A stretch of DNA of 64,000 nt from an uncultured Lachnospiraceae bacterium (GCA_910586205.1 CAJUGD010000001.1:100495-164494), one strand, 5' to 3'. Positions 44,169 to 53,027 are shown, numbered from the stretch's first letter. Notes: generated by a model from the letters alone, not told the origin. Numbers and translations: made by a program.

Positions 44169-45665
44169 ATGAGTATGGCAAATTTATCTTATCAGAGTAC
44201 CAGGGGAGGAGAGAGCGGACTGACAGCTTCCCGTGCGATTTTAAAAGGTCTTGCAGAGGACGGAGGGCTGTATATGCCGTCTGAGATTCCGAAGCTGGAG
44301 ATTTCCATAGAGCAGTTGACAGGGATGAGCTATCAGGAGACTGCTTATGAAGTAATGCGGCTGTTTTTGACAGATTATACAGAGGCGGAATTAAAGGACT
44401 GTATTCGCCTGGCCTATGACAGCAAGTTTGATACTGAGGAAATTGCGCCGCTGCGGGAGGCAGACGGGGTGTATTATTTGGAGCTGTTTCATGGCAGCAC
44501 CATTGCGTTTAAGGACATGGCGCTGTCCATACTGCCTTATCTGATGACAACAGCAGCGAAAAAAAATCATGTAAAAAATGAGATTGTCATTTTAACCGCT
44601 ACCTCTGGTGATACAGGAAAGGCAGCTATGGCCGGATTTGCGGATGTGCCGGGGACGCGGATTATTGTGTTTTATCCGAAAGGCGGAGTCAGCCGGGTGC
44701 AGGAACTGCAGATGGTGACACAAAAGGGGGACAATACGGCAGTAGTAGCCATTCATGGGAATTTTGATGATGCCCAGACAGGGGTAAAGAAGATCTTCGG
44801 AGATCAGGAGTTTGGAAAACGGTTGGCAGAACGGGGATTTCAGCTTTCTTCCGCTAATTCTATTAATATTGGAAGACTGGTGCCTCAGGTGGCTTATTAT
44901 GTATATGCATATGCCAGACTGGTAAGGGACAAAAAAGTGCAGGCTGGGGATGAGATAAATATTACGGTTCCCACAGGGAATTTCGGCAATATTCTGGCTG
45001 CTTATTTTGCAAAACAGATGGGATTGCCGGTGAAGACGCTTTTGTGTGCTTCTAATGATAATAAGGTGCTGTATGATTTCTTTAAGACAGGGGTTTATGA
45101 TAAAAAGAGAGAGTTTATTCTGACCAGCTCTCCGTCTATGGACATTCTGATTTCCAGTAATTTGGAGAGGCTGATTTATCTGAGTACAGGATGTGACGCC
45201 AAGGCAAACAAAAAGCTGATGGCAGAGCTGGCTGAGACCGGCGCTTATACCGCAACCGATGAGATGCTGGAAAAGATGGCAGATTTTAAGGCCGGTTATG
45301 CTACAGAGGAAGAAAACGGGGCGGAGATCAAGAGGCTGTTTGACGCGGCAGGATATATGATTGATACCCATACCGGGGTGGCGTCAGCAGTTTACCGGAA
45401 GTACCAGGCCGAAACCGGGGATGATACGCCTACAGTCATTGCTTCCACGGCAAGTCCTTATAAGTTTTCCCACAGTGTGATGGAGGCTGTGTTTGGCGAA
45501 CAAGGGGATAAGGATGAGTTTGCTATTATTGATGAGCTGTGTACCGTGACAAAGGTGGCAGTTCCCCAGGCAGTGGAGGAAATACGGAATGCGCAGATTC
45601 GCCATAAGAAGGAATGTGATGTAGATGCAATGAAGGAGACTGTGGCAGAGATTCTTGGAGTATAA
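44169..45665 (+). CDS. thrC: Threonine synthase
   Basis: A 498-residue PLP enzyme that converts O-phosphohomoserine to threonine. The N-terminus YQSTRGGESGLTASRAILKG is typical of the long bacterial class, the PLP lysine lies in HGSTIAFKDMAL near residue 113, and TATSGDTGKAAM plus TVPTGNFGNILA are conserved cofactor-binding segments. I start at ATG 44169, five bases after AGAGG and after the promoter; the frame stays open for 150 bases upstream, but that part overlaps the promoter and terminator. It is a single-gene unit with a strong terminator. Confidence 0.94.
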   Translation: MSMANLSYQSTRGGESGLTASRAILKGLAEDGGLYMPSEIPKLEISIEQLTGMSYQETAYEVMRLFLTDYTEAELKDCIRLAYDSKFDTEEIAPLREADGVYYLELFHGSTIAFKDMALSILPYLMTTAAKKNHVKNEIVILTATSGDTGKAAMAGFADVPGTRIIVFYPKGGVSRVQELQMVTQKGDNTAVVAIHGNFDDAQTGVKKIFGDQEFGKRLAERGFQLSSANSINIGRLVPQVAYYVYAYARLVRDKKVQAGDEINITVPTGNFGNILAAYFAKQMGLPVKTLLCASNDNKVLYDFFKTGVYDKKREFILTSSPSMDILISSNLERLIYLSTGCDAKANKKLMAELAETGAYTATDEMLEKMADFKAGYATEEENGAEIKRLFDAAGYMIDTHTGVASAVYRKYQAETGDDTPTVIASTASPYKFSHSVMEAVFGEQGDKDEFAIIDELCTVTKVAVPQAVEEIRNAQIRHKKECDVDAMKETVAEILGV

Positions 45666-45672
45666 GTTTTTT

Positions 45673-45721
45673 ATGCGGGTTACTGCTTACTGGCTCAATA
45701 AGCAGCAACCCGCATGTTTTT
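45673..45721 (+). terminator. Terminator after thrC
   Basis: Arms ATGCGGGTTACTGCTTA (45673-45689) and TAAGCAGCAACCCGCAT (45699-45715) form a 17-position stem with one unpaired base near the loop, followed by TTTTTT. Confidence 0.88.
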
Positions 45722-45766
45722 TATATGCAGCGGAGCAATAAACAGAGACAGACTTTGGAGGGACGA

Positions 45767-46738
45767 ATGAAATATGATGTGATTTCGGCCGGGGAGCCGG
45801 TAATTGATTTTGTGCCGGTGGATACGCAGGATGGGCTGGTTTACAGAGCATATCCGGGAGGAGGCGCGGTTAATGTTTTGGCAGAGGTATGTGCTATGGG
45901 AGGCAATGCCTTGCTTCTGGGGGTTGTGGGACAAGATCATTTTGGAGAGTTTTTGCTGGAGGAGGTGAAGAAGCGGGGAATTGATGTTTCTGGAATTTAT
46001 CAGACAGTAAAGAGGAATACGGGAATTGGGTTTGTCCGTTTAAGTCAGGAAGGGGAACGAAGCTTTTTATCGTACCGGGATTATGATACAGAGGTCAGAC
46101 TTTACAGGCATGAGGATTTAAAAGCAGCGGAGCAATGCCGGATTTTTCATTTTACTTCCGTGTCGCTCGTGTCAGAGATCCAGAGAGAAGATACCTTTTT
46201 GGCAGCTTTCCTGGCAGCGAAGACAGGCTTGCTTTCTTTTGATGTTAATTACAGGGAGGCCATGTGGAAGGACACAAAAATGGCCAGAGAGCTGTTTTTG
46301 GACTGTATTGAAAAGGCGGATATTGTAAAGCTGTCAGAGGAGGAAAGGCTGTTTTTGTGTGGGGATAAGGATAATTCTGCTGCGGCAAAAGCTTTAAGCG
46401 GACAGAAGGATAAGCTGATTTTGATCAGTATGGGTTCCGGAGGCAGCTATTATTATAATAAAGGGAGAGAGGGAATCTGCCCTTCTTTTCGCGTGGAGGC
46501 CAAGGATACTACAGGATGCGGTGATGCTTTTACGGGAGCGCTTTTGGCGAATCTGATGCCATGGGTAAAGAAAGAGGCGGCTCTGTCTGAAATACCAGAA
46601 AAGGAGCTTCAGAAAATCCTGACCCTTGCCAATGGAGCCGGCGCAATCTGTGCTTCCAGGTATGGTTCATTAAGCGCCATGCCGTATCGGACTGAGGTGG
46701 AGGATTTTATCCGGAGAAACAGAAAAAGAGACGATTGA
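45767..46738 (+). CDS. PfkB family sugar or sugar-acid kinase
   Basis: A 323-residue ribokinase-superfamily kinase. The N-terminal substrate motif is GGGAVNVLAEVCAMGG near residue 30 and the C-terminal PfkB signature with the catalytic base is DTTGCGDAFTGALLA near 250. ATG 45767 has TTGGAGG six bases upstream; an earlier in-frame start has no site. The fold covers fructokinase and 2-keto-3-deoxygluconate kinase. Next to a UxaA locus, a KDG kinase role is attractive, but fructokinase is equally compatible with the sequence. Confidence 0.85.
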   Translation: MKYDVISAGEPVIDFVPVDTQDGLVYRAYPGGGAVNVLAEVCAMGGNALLLGVVGQDHFGEFLLEEVKKRGIDVSGIYQTVKRNTGIGFVRLSQEGERSFLSYRDYDTEVRLYRHEDLKAAEQCRIFHFTSVSLVSEIQREDTFLAAFLAAKTGLLSFDVNYREAMWKDTKMARELFLDCIEKADIVKLSEEERLFLCGDKDNSAAAKALSGQKDKLILISMGSGGSYYYNKGREGICPSFRVEAKDTTGCGDAFTGALLANLMPWVKKEAALSEIPEKELQKILTLANGAGAICASRYGSLSAMPYRTEVEDFIRRNRKRDD

Positions 46739-46752
46739 GAAAAAGAGTGAAC

Positions 46753-46766
46753 AGAAAGCGCTGTCA
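46753..46766. promoter_or_regulatory. Candidate catabolite-responsive element
   Basis: AGAAAGCGCTGTCA matches the TGAAAGCGCTTTCA cre form at 12 of 14 positions. It lies in the gap between the kinase gene and the dehydrogenase gene, so it could repress internal transcription of the latter. Suggested by eye only. Confidence 0.35.
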
Positions 46767-46834
46767 AATGAGAGGGCGGGAATCATTTGGGAAAAGGAAA
46801 AACCGAAGATAAGGAGAAAAGAACGGGAGCAGAA

Positions 46835-47926
46835 ATGAAGGATAGCAGGGAAAAAGAGATTGTGGTGATTCTTGGGGCAGGATTATCCGGGAGAGGTTAT
46901 CTGGCCAGGCAGCTTGACCCGGAAAGGTTTGAACTGGTATTTTTGGATAAGAACAGGGACTTGGTTGAGAGATTAGTCTTGGAAGGCAGATATGAGATTT
47001 GTTTTTTCGGAGAGAAAAGAGAGAAGCAGGTTATAAAAGATTATCAGGCTTATGTGACAGGAGCACTTGAAGGGGAACGGCTGCTTCAGAGTGCATCTTA
47101 TCTTTTTATCTGTGTTGGCCAGGAACATTTAGAGGAGGCCAGCGCCTATGCTGCCGGTGTGTTAGGAAGCAGCCCGGACAGGTTGAGGGCAGTGATAGCA
47201 GCGGAAAACGGGACTGACAGCTTGGAAAAGATGAGAAAGCATTTTTGTTTTCAGGACAGTCTTCTTACGGAATGTCTGATGCTTTGTACTACTACAGGAA
47301 CAGAAGGGGAGCTTACGATCTGGTCAGAGGATATGGATTATCTGCCTTATGACAGCAGTGTATTTATGAAGAAGATCCCATTTAAATATTTTGTGCCATG
47401 GGAGAACTTCAGCAGTCTGGTACGGCGGAAGATTTATACATATAATACTCTCAGCGCTTGTATCGCTTACCTGGGAGCATACAAGGGATATACAAATTAT
47501 GGCCACGCGGCAATGGACACGGAGATTTTTGCTGTTACGGATCAATTAGAGTGCGCATTGAATCAGGCAGTTTGCCAGGCTTATCAGGTGGATGAGCAGG
47601 AACAGGCAGCGTTTTCTGCCTTGGCAAAGCAGAAGTTTAGGAATCAGGAGATTTCCGATACCATTTCCCGAAATGCCCGTAATGTTCTCCGCAAGCTTGG
47701 GCCAGGAGAGCGGATTACAGAGCCTTTCAGGCTGATAAAGTGTTCTCAGTCAAATCCAAAGCCATTGATTTTGACCGCAGCGGCGGCAATGCTTTATGGG
47801 GTTTGTCAGGAGGGGCTGGAGGAAACGGTTTTGGCGGAGAGACTGGATGCTCAGATGAAAGAACTGGTTATGGAGTGTTATAACCGATTGAAAAAGGGAA
47901 TTTCCGTTACAAAAGCCATGGAGTGA
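46835..47926 (+). CDS. Mannitol-dehydrogenase-family oxidoreductase with a substituted catalytic His
   Basis: A 363-residue protein of the polyol-specific long-chain dehydrogenase family (MtlD, UxaB, UxuB). The Rossmann motif is VILGAGLSGRGYLA at the N-terminus. The family active site K-x4-N-x2-H appears as KIYTYNTLS: K199 and N204 are kept, but the His is Ser207. ATG 46835 follows GGGAG; a TTG at 46787 with AGGGCGG would add 16 hydrophilic residues and cannot be excluded. Placed between a PfkB kinase and the uxaA locus, a hexuronate reductase supplying the dehydratase is a fair guess. The Ser substitution leaves activity uncertain. Confidence 0.7.
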   Translation: MKDSREKEIVVILGAGLSGRGYLARQLDPERFELVFLDKNRDLVERLVLEGRYEICFFGEKREKQVIKDYQAYVTGALEGERLLQSASYLFICVGQEHLEEASAYAAGVLGSSPDRLRAVIAAENGTDSLEKMRKHFCFQDSLLTECLMLCTTTGTEGELTIWSEDMDYLPYDSSVFMKKIPFKYFVPWENFSSLVRRKIYTYNTLSACIAYLGAYKGYTNYGHAAMDTEIFAVTDQLECALNQAVCQAYQVDEQEQAAFSALAKQKFRNQEISDTISRNARNVLRKLGPGERITEPFRLIKCSQSNPKPLILTAAAAMLYGVCQEGLEETVLAERLDAQMKELVMECYNRLKKGISVTKAME

Positions 47927-48028
47927 TTTTGGGGAAAAGGATTTAGCCGTGCATTTGTGATTATTGTCAAAAATAGTGAGGGGAAATTGTGCAGAACAGA
48001 CAAAGTGCAGTGAATTTAGAAAAAGTAA

Positions 48029-48058
48029 TTGACAAATATAGACAAGCGGTGCTATACT
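48029..48058 (+). promoter_or_regulatory. Promoter of the GntR regulator gene
   Basis: TTGACA (48029-48034), an 18-base spacer and TATACT (48053-48058) with TGC directly ahead (extended -10). The start point should be near 48065, right at the upstream edge of a palindromic region. Confidence 0.75.
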
Positions 48059-48068
48059 TTTCACAAGA

Positions 48069-48104
48069 TGTAATATATGAATTATATACATTCTGATATA
48101 TAAG
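48069..48104. promoter_or_regulatory. Candidate GntR operators near the regulator start
   Basis: TGTAATATATGAATTATATACA (48069-48090, described as an imperfect 22-base palindrome) lies just after the start point. It is followed by TTCTGATATATAAG (48091-48104), whose reverse complement recurs upstream of uxaA at 48765. Their position would let the GntR protein block its own transcription. Confidence 0.55.
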
Positions 48105-48113
48105 AGGGGCGAG

Positions 48114-48740
48114 ATGAAGAGCAAAGCAGATGAAGCGTATAACATTATTAAAGAAAAGATTGTGAATCTTCAATTACAGCCATCTGCTGACATATCGGAG
48201 GAGAAGCTGATACAGGAGCTGAATATCAGCAGGACTCCTATAAGAGAAGCCCTTCAGAAGCTGGCTAAGGATGGATTTGTGATCGTCTATCCCCGGAAGG
48301 GGACGATTGTGGCGGACATTACCCTGGATTTGATTAATTCCATTTATGAGATTCGGATTTTAAATGAGCCTCATATGTCCAGGATTGCCTGCATGAAGAT
48401 TCATGATGAGTGGATTCAGAGGATGAAGGCAGGATTTCTTTCCTTTGGTGAACAGGATGTTGATATTGCAGGTTATATCCGGCTGGATTATGAGCTGCAT
48501 ACAGAGCTGACCAGACATACCAACAACATTTTTTTAAAGAACCTGTTCAAAGTGGTTAATGATCATAACCATCGGATTCGGATTCAGACATCTCGAAGGA
48601 ACGATGTGTATGGGCGGTCTATCCAGGAGCATTTAGAGATTATCAAAGCTTTAGAGGGAAGGAATGAGGCCGCAGTGGAGGAAGCTGTCCGTACCCATAT
48701 TTTGACAGCAAAAAGGGAGGCTTTTGATTATTTTTATTAA
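48114..48740 (+). CDS. FadR/FCD-type GntR transcriptional regulator
   Basis: A 208-residue GntR regulator. The winged HTH spans about residues 3-70 (LIQELNISRTPIREALQKLA is the recognition part). The FCD domain follows, with its metal-site residues visible in LDYELHTELT near residue 124, NDHNHRIR near 149 and EHLEIIKAL near 173. A GAGGGGCGAG site precedes ATG 48114. It lies directly upstream of uxaA and is flanked on both sides by the same 13-base element, so it probably controls itself and the catabolic operon. The likely effector is a sugar acid. Confidence 0.88.
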   Translation: MKSKADEAYNIIKEKIVNLQLQPSADISEEKLIQELNISRTPIREALQKLAKDGFVIVYPRKGTIVADITLDLINSIYEIRILNEPHMSRIACMKIHDEWIQRMKAGFLSFGEQDVDIAGYIRLDYELHTELTRHTNNIFLKNLFKVVNDHNHRIRIQTSRRNDVYGRSIQEHLEIIKALEGRNEAAVEEAVRTHILTAKREAFDYFY

Positions 48741-48764
48741 AGCCTGCCTGCTTTTTTAGAACGA

Positions 48765-48778
48765 CTTATATATCAGAT
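48765..48778. promoter_or_regulatory. Candidate GntR operator upstream of uxaA
   Basis: CTTATATATCAGAT is the inverted copy (13 of 14 positions) of the element at 48091-48104. It lies about 100 bases before the uxaA start in an AT-rich stretch (GATGAATATAAATAATATATC follows). A promoter is probable here but no clear -35/-10 pair stands out. Confidence 0.5.
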
Positions 48779-48873
48779 GAATATAAATAATATATCAAAA
48801 AGCAAAAACGCGAAAGGAAATAGAACCGGAATGAAGAAAAGGCAATCCAAATGCGTATGGAATGGAGGAAGAA

Positions 48874-50370
48874 ATGAAGCAGGAATTGATTAGGGTAAAT
48901 GCCGGGGACAATGTAGCGGTTGCTGCCCGCGATTTAGAAAAGGGAAGCCATATGGCGCTTGGGGAGTGTGAGATTACAGTTTTGCAGGATATTCCTGTAG
49001 GTCATAAGCTGGCCCTTCAGGACATGGAAGCAGGCGGGAAGATTATAAAATATGGTTCGGTAATCGGGAATGCGACCTGTTCCATAAAGAAAGGTGAGTG
49101 GGTACACAGCCACAATATGGCAACCAACCTGGACGGCCTTTTAAGCTATGAGTATCATCCGGTAAAATGGGAAGCATCAAAAAGGATAGCAAACAGGCAG
49201 AGTACATTTTCCGGTTATAGAAGGGCAGACGGACGTGTGGGGGTGAGGAACGAGCTCTGGATCATTCCGACAGTATCTTGTGTTAATACTACGATTCGAA
49301 AGATTGAGGCAGAGGCAAAGCAAAGATGGAAAGGAAGGGCGGAAGGAATCTTTGCATTTCCCCATAATGCAGGCTGTTCACAGCTTGGAGATGATTTTGC
49401 GGTTACCCAGAGAATTTTGTCGAGTATTATCCGCCATCCTAATGCGGGAGGAGTGCTTTTAGTCAGTCTGGGGTGTGAAAATAATGACCTGCAGCATTTT
49501 CTTCCTGTGCTGGGGGAATATGATAAGGATCGGATTAAAACCCTTGTGACCCAGGATGTGGAGGATGAGGTGGAGGAAGGCGTCAGGCTTATCGGAGAGA
49601 TTTTAAAAGCCATGGAAAAGGATGAGAGGGAGGAATGTCCGGTCAGTGAACTGACCATTGCTTTTAAGTGCGGCGGCTCGGATGCATTTTCCGGAATTTC
49701 GGCCAACCCGCTATGCGGAAAGATCTCAGACACTGTATGCGGTTTTTCCGGTACAGCAGTACTTTCGGAGGTTCCTGAAATGTTCGGGGCAGAAACCTTT
49801 TTAATGGATCGATCTGACAAAAGGGAAACCTTTGATAAGGTGGTGGAGCTGATTAATGGATTTAAAGAGTATTATATGGGGTATGATCAGCCGATTTATG
49901 AGAATCCGTCGCCTGGAAATCTAAGAGGAGGAATCAGCACTCTGGAAGAAAAGTCTTTGGGATGCATTCAAAAGGGGGGACATGCTGTGATTACAGATAC
50001 CCTTGCCTATGGGCAGAGAGCAGAGAAAAAGGGGCTGAATCTGATGATCGGGCCGGGAAATGACAGTGTTTCCATCACAAATCTGCTGGCATCCGGGGCA
50101 CAGATTCTTTTGTTTACCACAGGAAGGGGGAATCCTTTGGCAACGGCAATTCCTACGATTAAGATAGCATCCAACACAAGACTTGCAGAGCGGAAGCATT
50201 CCTGGATTGATTTTAATGCCGGGGTGATCCTGGAAGGAACGGATTTTGAAGATGCGGCTGATCAGCTTTGGGAGAAGGTGATTCGTGTGGCAAGCGGTCA
50301 GGAATTAACGAAAAATGAGCAAAATGGTTATCGGGAAATCATGATTTTCAAGGATGGGGTTATGCTTTAA
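48874..50370 (+). CDS. uxaA: Altronate dehydratase (UxaA family)
   Basis: A 498-residue dehydratase with an N-terminal SAF domain (about 1-85) and the UxaA domain. Motifs are GYRRADGRVGVRNELW near residue 112, FPHNAGCSQLG near 160, CGGSDAFSGISANP near 264, VPEMFGAE near 300, ENPSPGNLRGGISTLEEKSLG (positions 346-366) and FTTGRGNPLATAIPTIKIASN near 412. These match UxaA rather than GarD, so D-altronate to 2-keto-3-deoxygluconate is the likely reaction, in the cytoplasm. ATG 48874 lies five bases after GGAGG; the ATG at 48862 overlaps that site. The LarA-like gene follows 14 bases later. Confidence 0.87.
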   Translation: MKQELIRVNAGDNVAVAARDLEKGSHMALGECEITVLQDIPVGHKLALQDMEAGGKIIKYGSVIGNATCSIKKGEWVHSHNMATNLDGLLSYEYHPVKWEASKRIANRQSTFSGYRRADGRVGVRNELWIIPTVSCVNTTIRKIEAEAKQRWKGRAEGIFAFPHNAGCSQLGDDFAVTQRILSSIIRHPNAGGVLLVSLGCENNDLQHFLPVLGEYDKDRIKTLVTQDVEDEVEEGVRLIGEILKAMEKDEREECPVSELTIAFKCGGSDAFSGISANPLCGKISDTVCGFSGTAVLSEVPEMFGAETFLMDRSDKRETFDKVVELINGFKEYYMGYDQPIYENPSPGNLRGGISTLEEKSLGCIQKGGHAVITDTLAYGQRAEKKGLNLMIGPGNDSVSITNLLASGAQILLFTTGRGNPLATAIPTIKIASNTRLAERKHSWIDFNAGVILEGTDFEDAADQLWEKVIRVASGQELTKNEQNGYREIMIFKDGVML

Positions 50371-50384
50371 AGAAGGAGGTAAGA

Positions 50385-51683
50385 ATGGCTTTAGAGAGCA
50401 AAGCGGAAGGAAATGTAGTGAGCAGGCTGGCCCAGACGGTTCGTCTTCCTAAGATGGCAAAGGTGAAGCAGCTCCTTGACCACAGCCATATTCCTGTGGA
50501 GGATATTCCTTTTCAGGTTCATGAGGAGCTGGAGCGCTCTGGCATGGGAGAAAGAATCGGTCCGGGAAAAACGGTGGCCATTACATGCGGCAGCCGGGGT
50601 GTTGCCAATATTGCGGCGATCACAAAAGGAATTGTGGACTTTGTGAAGGAACATGGAGGAGAGCCTTTTGTGTTCCCGGCTATGGGAAGCCATGGAGGCG
50701 CTACGGCAGAGGGACAGAAGCAGATTTTGACAGGATATGGGGTGACAGAGGAATTTTTAGGATGCCCGGTGAAAGCCACCATGGAAGTGGATCAGATAGG
50801 AGCCACAGAGGAGGGGATGCCTGTATTTATGGATCAATATGCTCACCAGGCGGATGCGGTGATCCTGTGCGGGAGAGTGAAGGCACATACAGCCTTCAGA
50901 GGGCCTTATGAAAGCGGGATTCTCAAGATGGCAGTGATTGGCATGGGAAAACAGCATGGAGCGGAGACCATACACAGAGATGGATTTTATGAGCTGGGGA
51001 AAATGCTTCCGGTAATCGGAAAGGTCGTGTTGGAAAACTCGAATGTAATCGGAGCCTTGGCTCTGGTAGAAAATGCTTTTGACCAGACTTGCCGGATGGA
51101 AGCGATGACTGCGGAGAAGATTTTTGACAGGGAACCAAAAATTTTGGAATATGCAAAGGAGCGAATGGGGAGGATTTATTTTGATTCCCTTGACGTGCTG
51201 GTAGTGGATCGGATTGGGAAGGATATCAGCGGAGACGGTATGGACCCCAATATAACAGGAAGATTTGCGGTTCCTTATATAGAAGGAGATAAGAAGGTTC
51301 AGCATATTGCGGTTTTGGATCTTACGGAAGATACTCACGGCAACTGTAATGGTCTTGGACTGGCAGATGTTACCACCCGCCGGCTGGTAGACAAAATCGA
51401 TGTGGACTGTACATTTCCCAATGTAGTTACGTCAACCGTGCTTTGCACGCCTAAAATTCCGTTATTTACGCAGACTGACAAAGCCTGCATCCAGATTGCC
51501 CTCCGTACCTGCAACTATATAGACAGGGAAAATCCAAGGATTGTCCGTATTAAGGACACCATGAATTTGGAGGAAATTTATATTTCGGAGGCTGTTTTGG
51601 AGGAGGCCGGACAGAATCCTTTTATTGAGATTCTGGAAGAAGCTAAGGACTGGGAATTTAATGAAGAAGGGAACCTTTGGTAA
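50385..51683 (+). CDS. LarA-superfamily (DUF2088) protein, paralogue 2
   Basis: A 432-residue paralogue of the protein at 13347-14660. The same four residues line up with LarA: H103 (MGSHGGATAEGQ), H168 (VKAHTAFRG), K181 (SGILKMAV) and H197 (ETIHRDG), again with 16 residues between Lys and His. In lactate racemase these hold the nickel-pincer nucleotide and do acid-base catalysis. Lying directly behind uxaA, it may epimerise a hexonate or related hydroxy acid so it can enter the dehydratase. AAGGAGG precedes ATG 50385. The larB/C/E cofactor genes are not in the window. Confidence 0.78.
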   Translation: MALESKAEGNVVSRLAQTVRLPKMAKVKQLLDHSHIPVEDIPFQVHEELERSGMGERIGPGKTVAITCGSRGVANIAAITKGIVDFVKEHGGEPFVFPAMGSHGGATAEGQKQILTGYGVTEEFLGCPVKATMEVDQIGATEEGMPVFMDQYAHQADAVILCGRVKAHTAFRGPYESGILKMAVIGMGKQHGAETIHRDGFYELGKMLPVIGKVVLENSNVIGALALVENAFDQTCRMEAMTAEKIFDREPKILEYAKERMGRIYFDSLDVLVVDRIGKDISGDGMDPNITGRFAVPYIEGDKKVQHIAVLDLTEDTHGNCNGLGLADVTTRRLVDKIDVDCTFPNVVTSTVLCTPKIPLFTQTDKACIQIALRTCNYIDRENPRIVRIKDTMNLEEIYISEAVLEEAGQNPFIEILEEAKDWEFNEEGNLW

Positions 51684-51717
51684 GAGGTTGACCATAAAAG
51701 AGAAAAGGAGAAAAATT

Positions 51718-53016
51718 ATGAGGAAGAATGGTAAAAGATTCTGGGCAGCAACAATGAGTGTAATGATGGCAGCAGCCCTTACGGCCTGTTCCGGAGGCAA
51801 CACAGCAGGAGGGAATACGCAGGCAGCAGCTCCTTCTTCGGCAGCGCCTGCAGCGGACAAAGCTTCTGAGGCAGGGGAGACTGCCGGTGAAGCTGCTGCG
51901 GAAGGCGGAGAGTATATTATCGGCTGTCCTCAGCCTTTAACCGGAACCAATGCCCAGCCCGGCGAGTGTGCGCTCAATGCGGTGAAACTGGCAGAAAAGC
52001 AGTTTAATGAACAGGGCGGAATCAATGGCAAAAAGGTAGTGGTATTGTCTTATGACGATCAGGGGCTTCCGGAGGAAGCAGTTAAGCTTGCCACCAGAAT
52101 GCTCCAGGTGGACAAGTGCGAGGCGATTATCGGTTCTTGTATTTCAAGCTGCGTGCTTTCTTCTGGCAAGATTTATAATGATGCAAAGATTCCCACGTTT
52201 GGAACCGGAACCTCACCGACCTGGATGCAGCAGGGATGGGACTATGTGTTCCGCGCATGTCAGAATAATGACTTTGCCCTTCCGCTTGTTGTAAACAAAT
52301 GGAAGGAGCTGGGTGTGAAAAAGATCGCTACTTTTGCAGGACAGGATGATGCGGCAGTGGCAGGAGTGAATACCATCACTGAGCTTTGCAAAGAAGCAGG
52401 AATCGAGATTACCACATCAGAAAGCTATGCGGAAGGCAACACGGATTTCTCCGGGCAGGTTGCCAAGATTATCAGCTCTAACCCAGAGGTTGTGTTTATA
52501 TCAACTTTTGGACCGACCCAGCCTTTGATTGCCAAACAGCTTCGTCAGTTTGGGTTTAACGGTCTGTGCTTTACCAAGGATTTGTATCAGGTAGATGCCC
52601 TTCAGGTGGCAGGAGCAGCTTCCAACGGCATGGCATTTGCTTATCCTTACCTTACTTATTCCAGTGTGGATGAGTGTGACGATCCGTTTATTAAGGAATT
52701 TTTGTCTGCTTATGAGGCAGAGTACGGCACGCTTCCCGTATCAGACTGTGCATACCGGGCATATGACTCCATGCTGGTTTTAAAGGCTGCTGCTGAGGCT
52801 GCAGGCTCTACGGACGGAGAAGCCATTGCTCAGGCAGTGGGTACGCTTTCCAATATTCAGACCCTGGCAGGAGCCCAGGATTTTACCACAGGCGACGGGG
52901 AAGGGCTTCATGAGTTTAACATTTTTGTGATTGATGATGAGAAGTATATGACATGGGATAAGTGGGATGGTACAGACGGATACAAGGCTGTTATGGAGGC
53001 ATCCGGCTTACAATAA
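51718..53016 (+). CDS. LivK-type ABC substrate-binding lipoprotein
   Basis: A 432-residue lipoprotein with lipobox LTAC (Cys at about residue 23) and an Ala/Gly/Thr-rich linker, then a two-lobed type I periplasmic-binding domain of the branched-chain amino acid receptor family (YIIGCPQPLTGTNAQPGEC near 67, NEQGGINGKKVVVLSYDDQG near 99). A AAAAGGAG site precedes ATG 51718, which is far better than an in-frame start inside the previous gene. Its place in a uxaA/LarA/aldolase operon suggests it binds a sugar acid or hydroxy acid rather than leucine. Confidence 0.87.
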   Translation: MRKNGKRFWAATMSVMMAAALTACSGGNTAGGNTQAAAPSSAAPAADKASEAGETAGEAAAEGGEYIIGCPQPLTGTNAQPGECALNAVKLAEKQFNEQGGINGKKVVVLSYDDQGLPEEAVKLATRMLQVDKCEAIIGSCISSCVLSSGKIYNDAKIPTFGTGTSPTWMQQGWDYVFRACQNNDFALPLVVNKWKELGVKKIATFAGQDDAAVAGVNTITELCKEAGIEITTSESYAEGNTDFSGQVAKIISSNPEVVFISTFGPTQPLIAKQLRQFGFNGLCFTKDLYQVDALQVAGAASNGMAFAYPYLTYSSVDECDDPFIKEFLSAYEAEYGTLPVSDCAYRAYDSMLVLKAAAEAAGSTDGEAIAQAVGTLSNIQTLAGAQDFTTGDGEGLHEFNIFVIDDEKYMTWDKWDGTDGYKAVMEASGLQ

Positions 53017-53027
53017 GCGTTAGAAGG

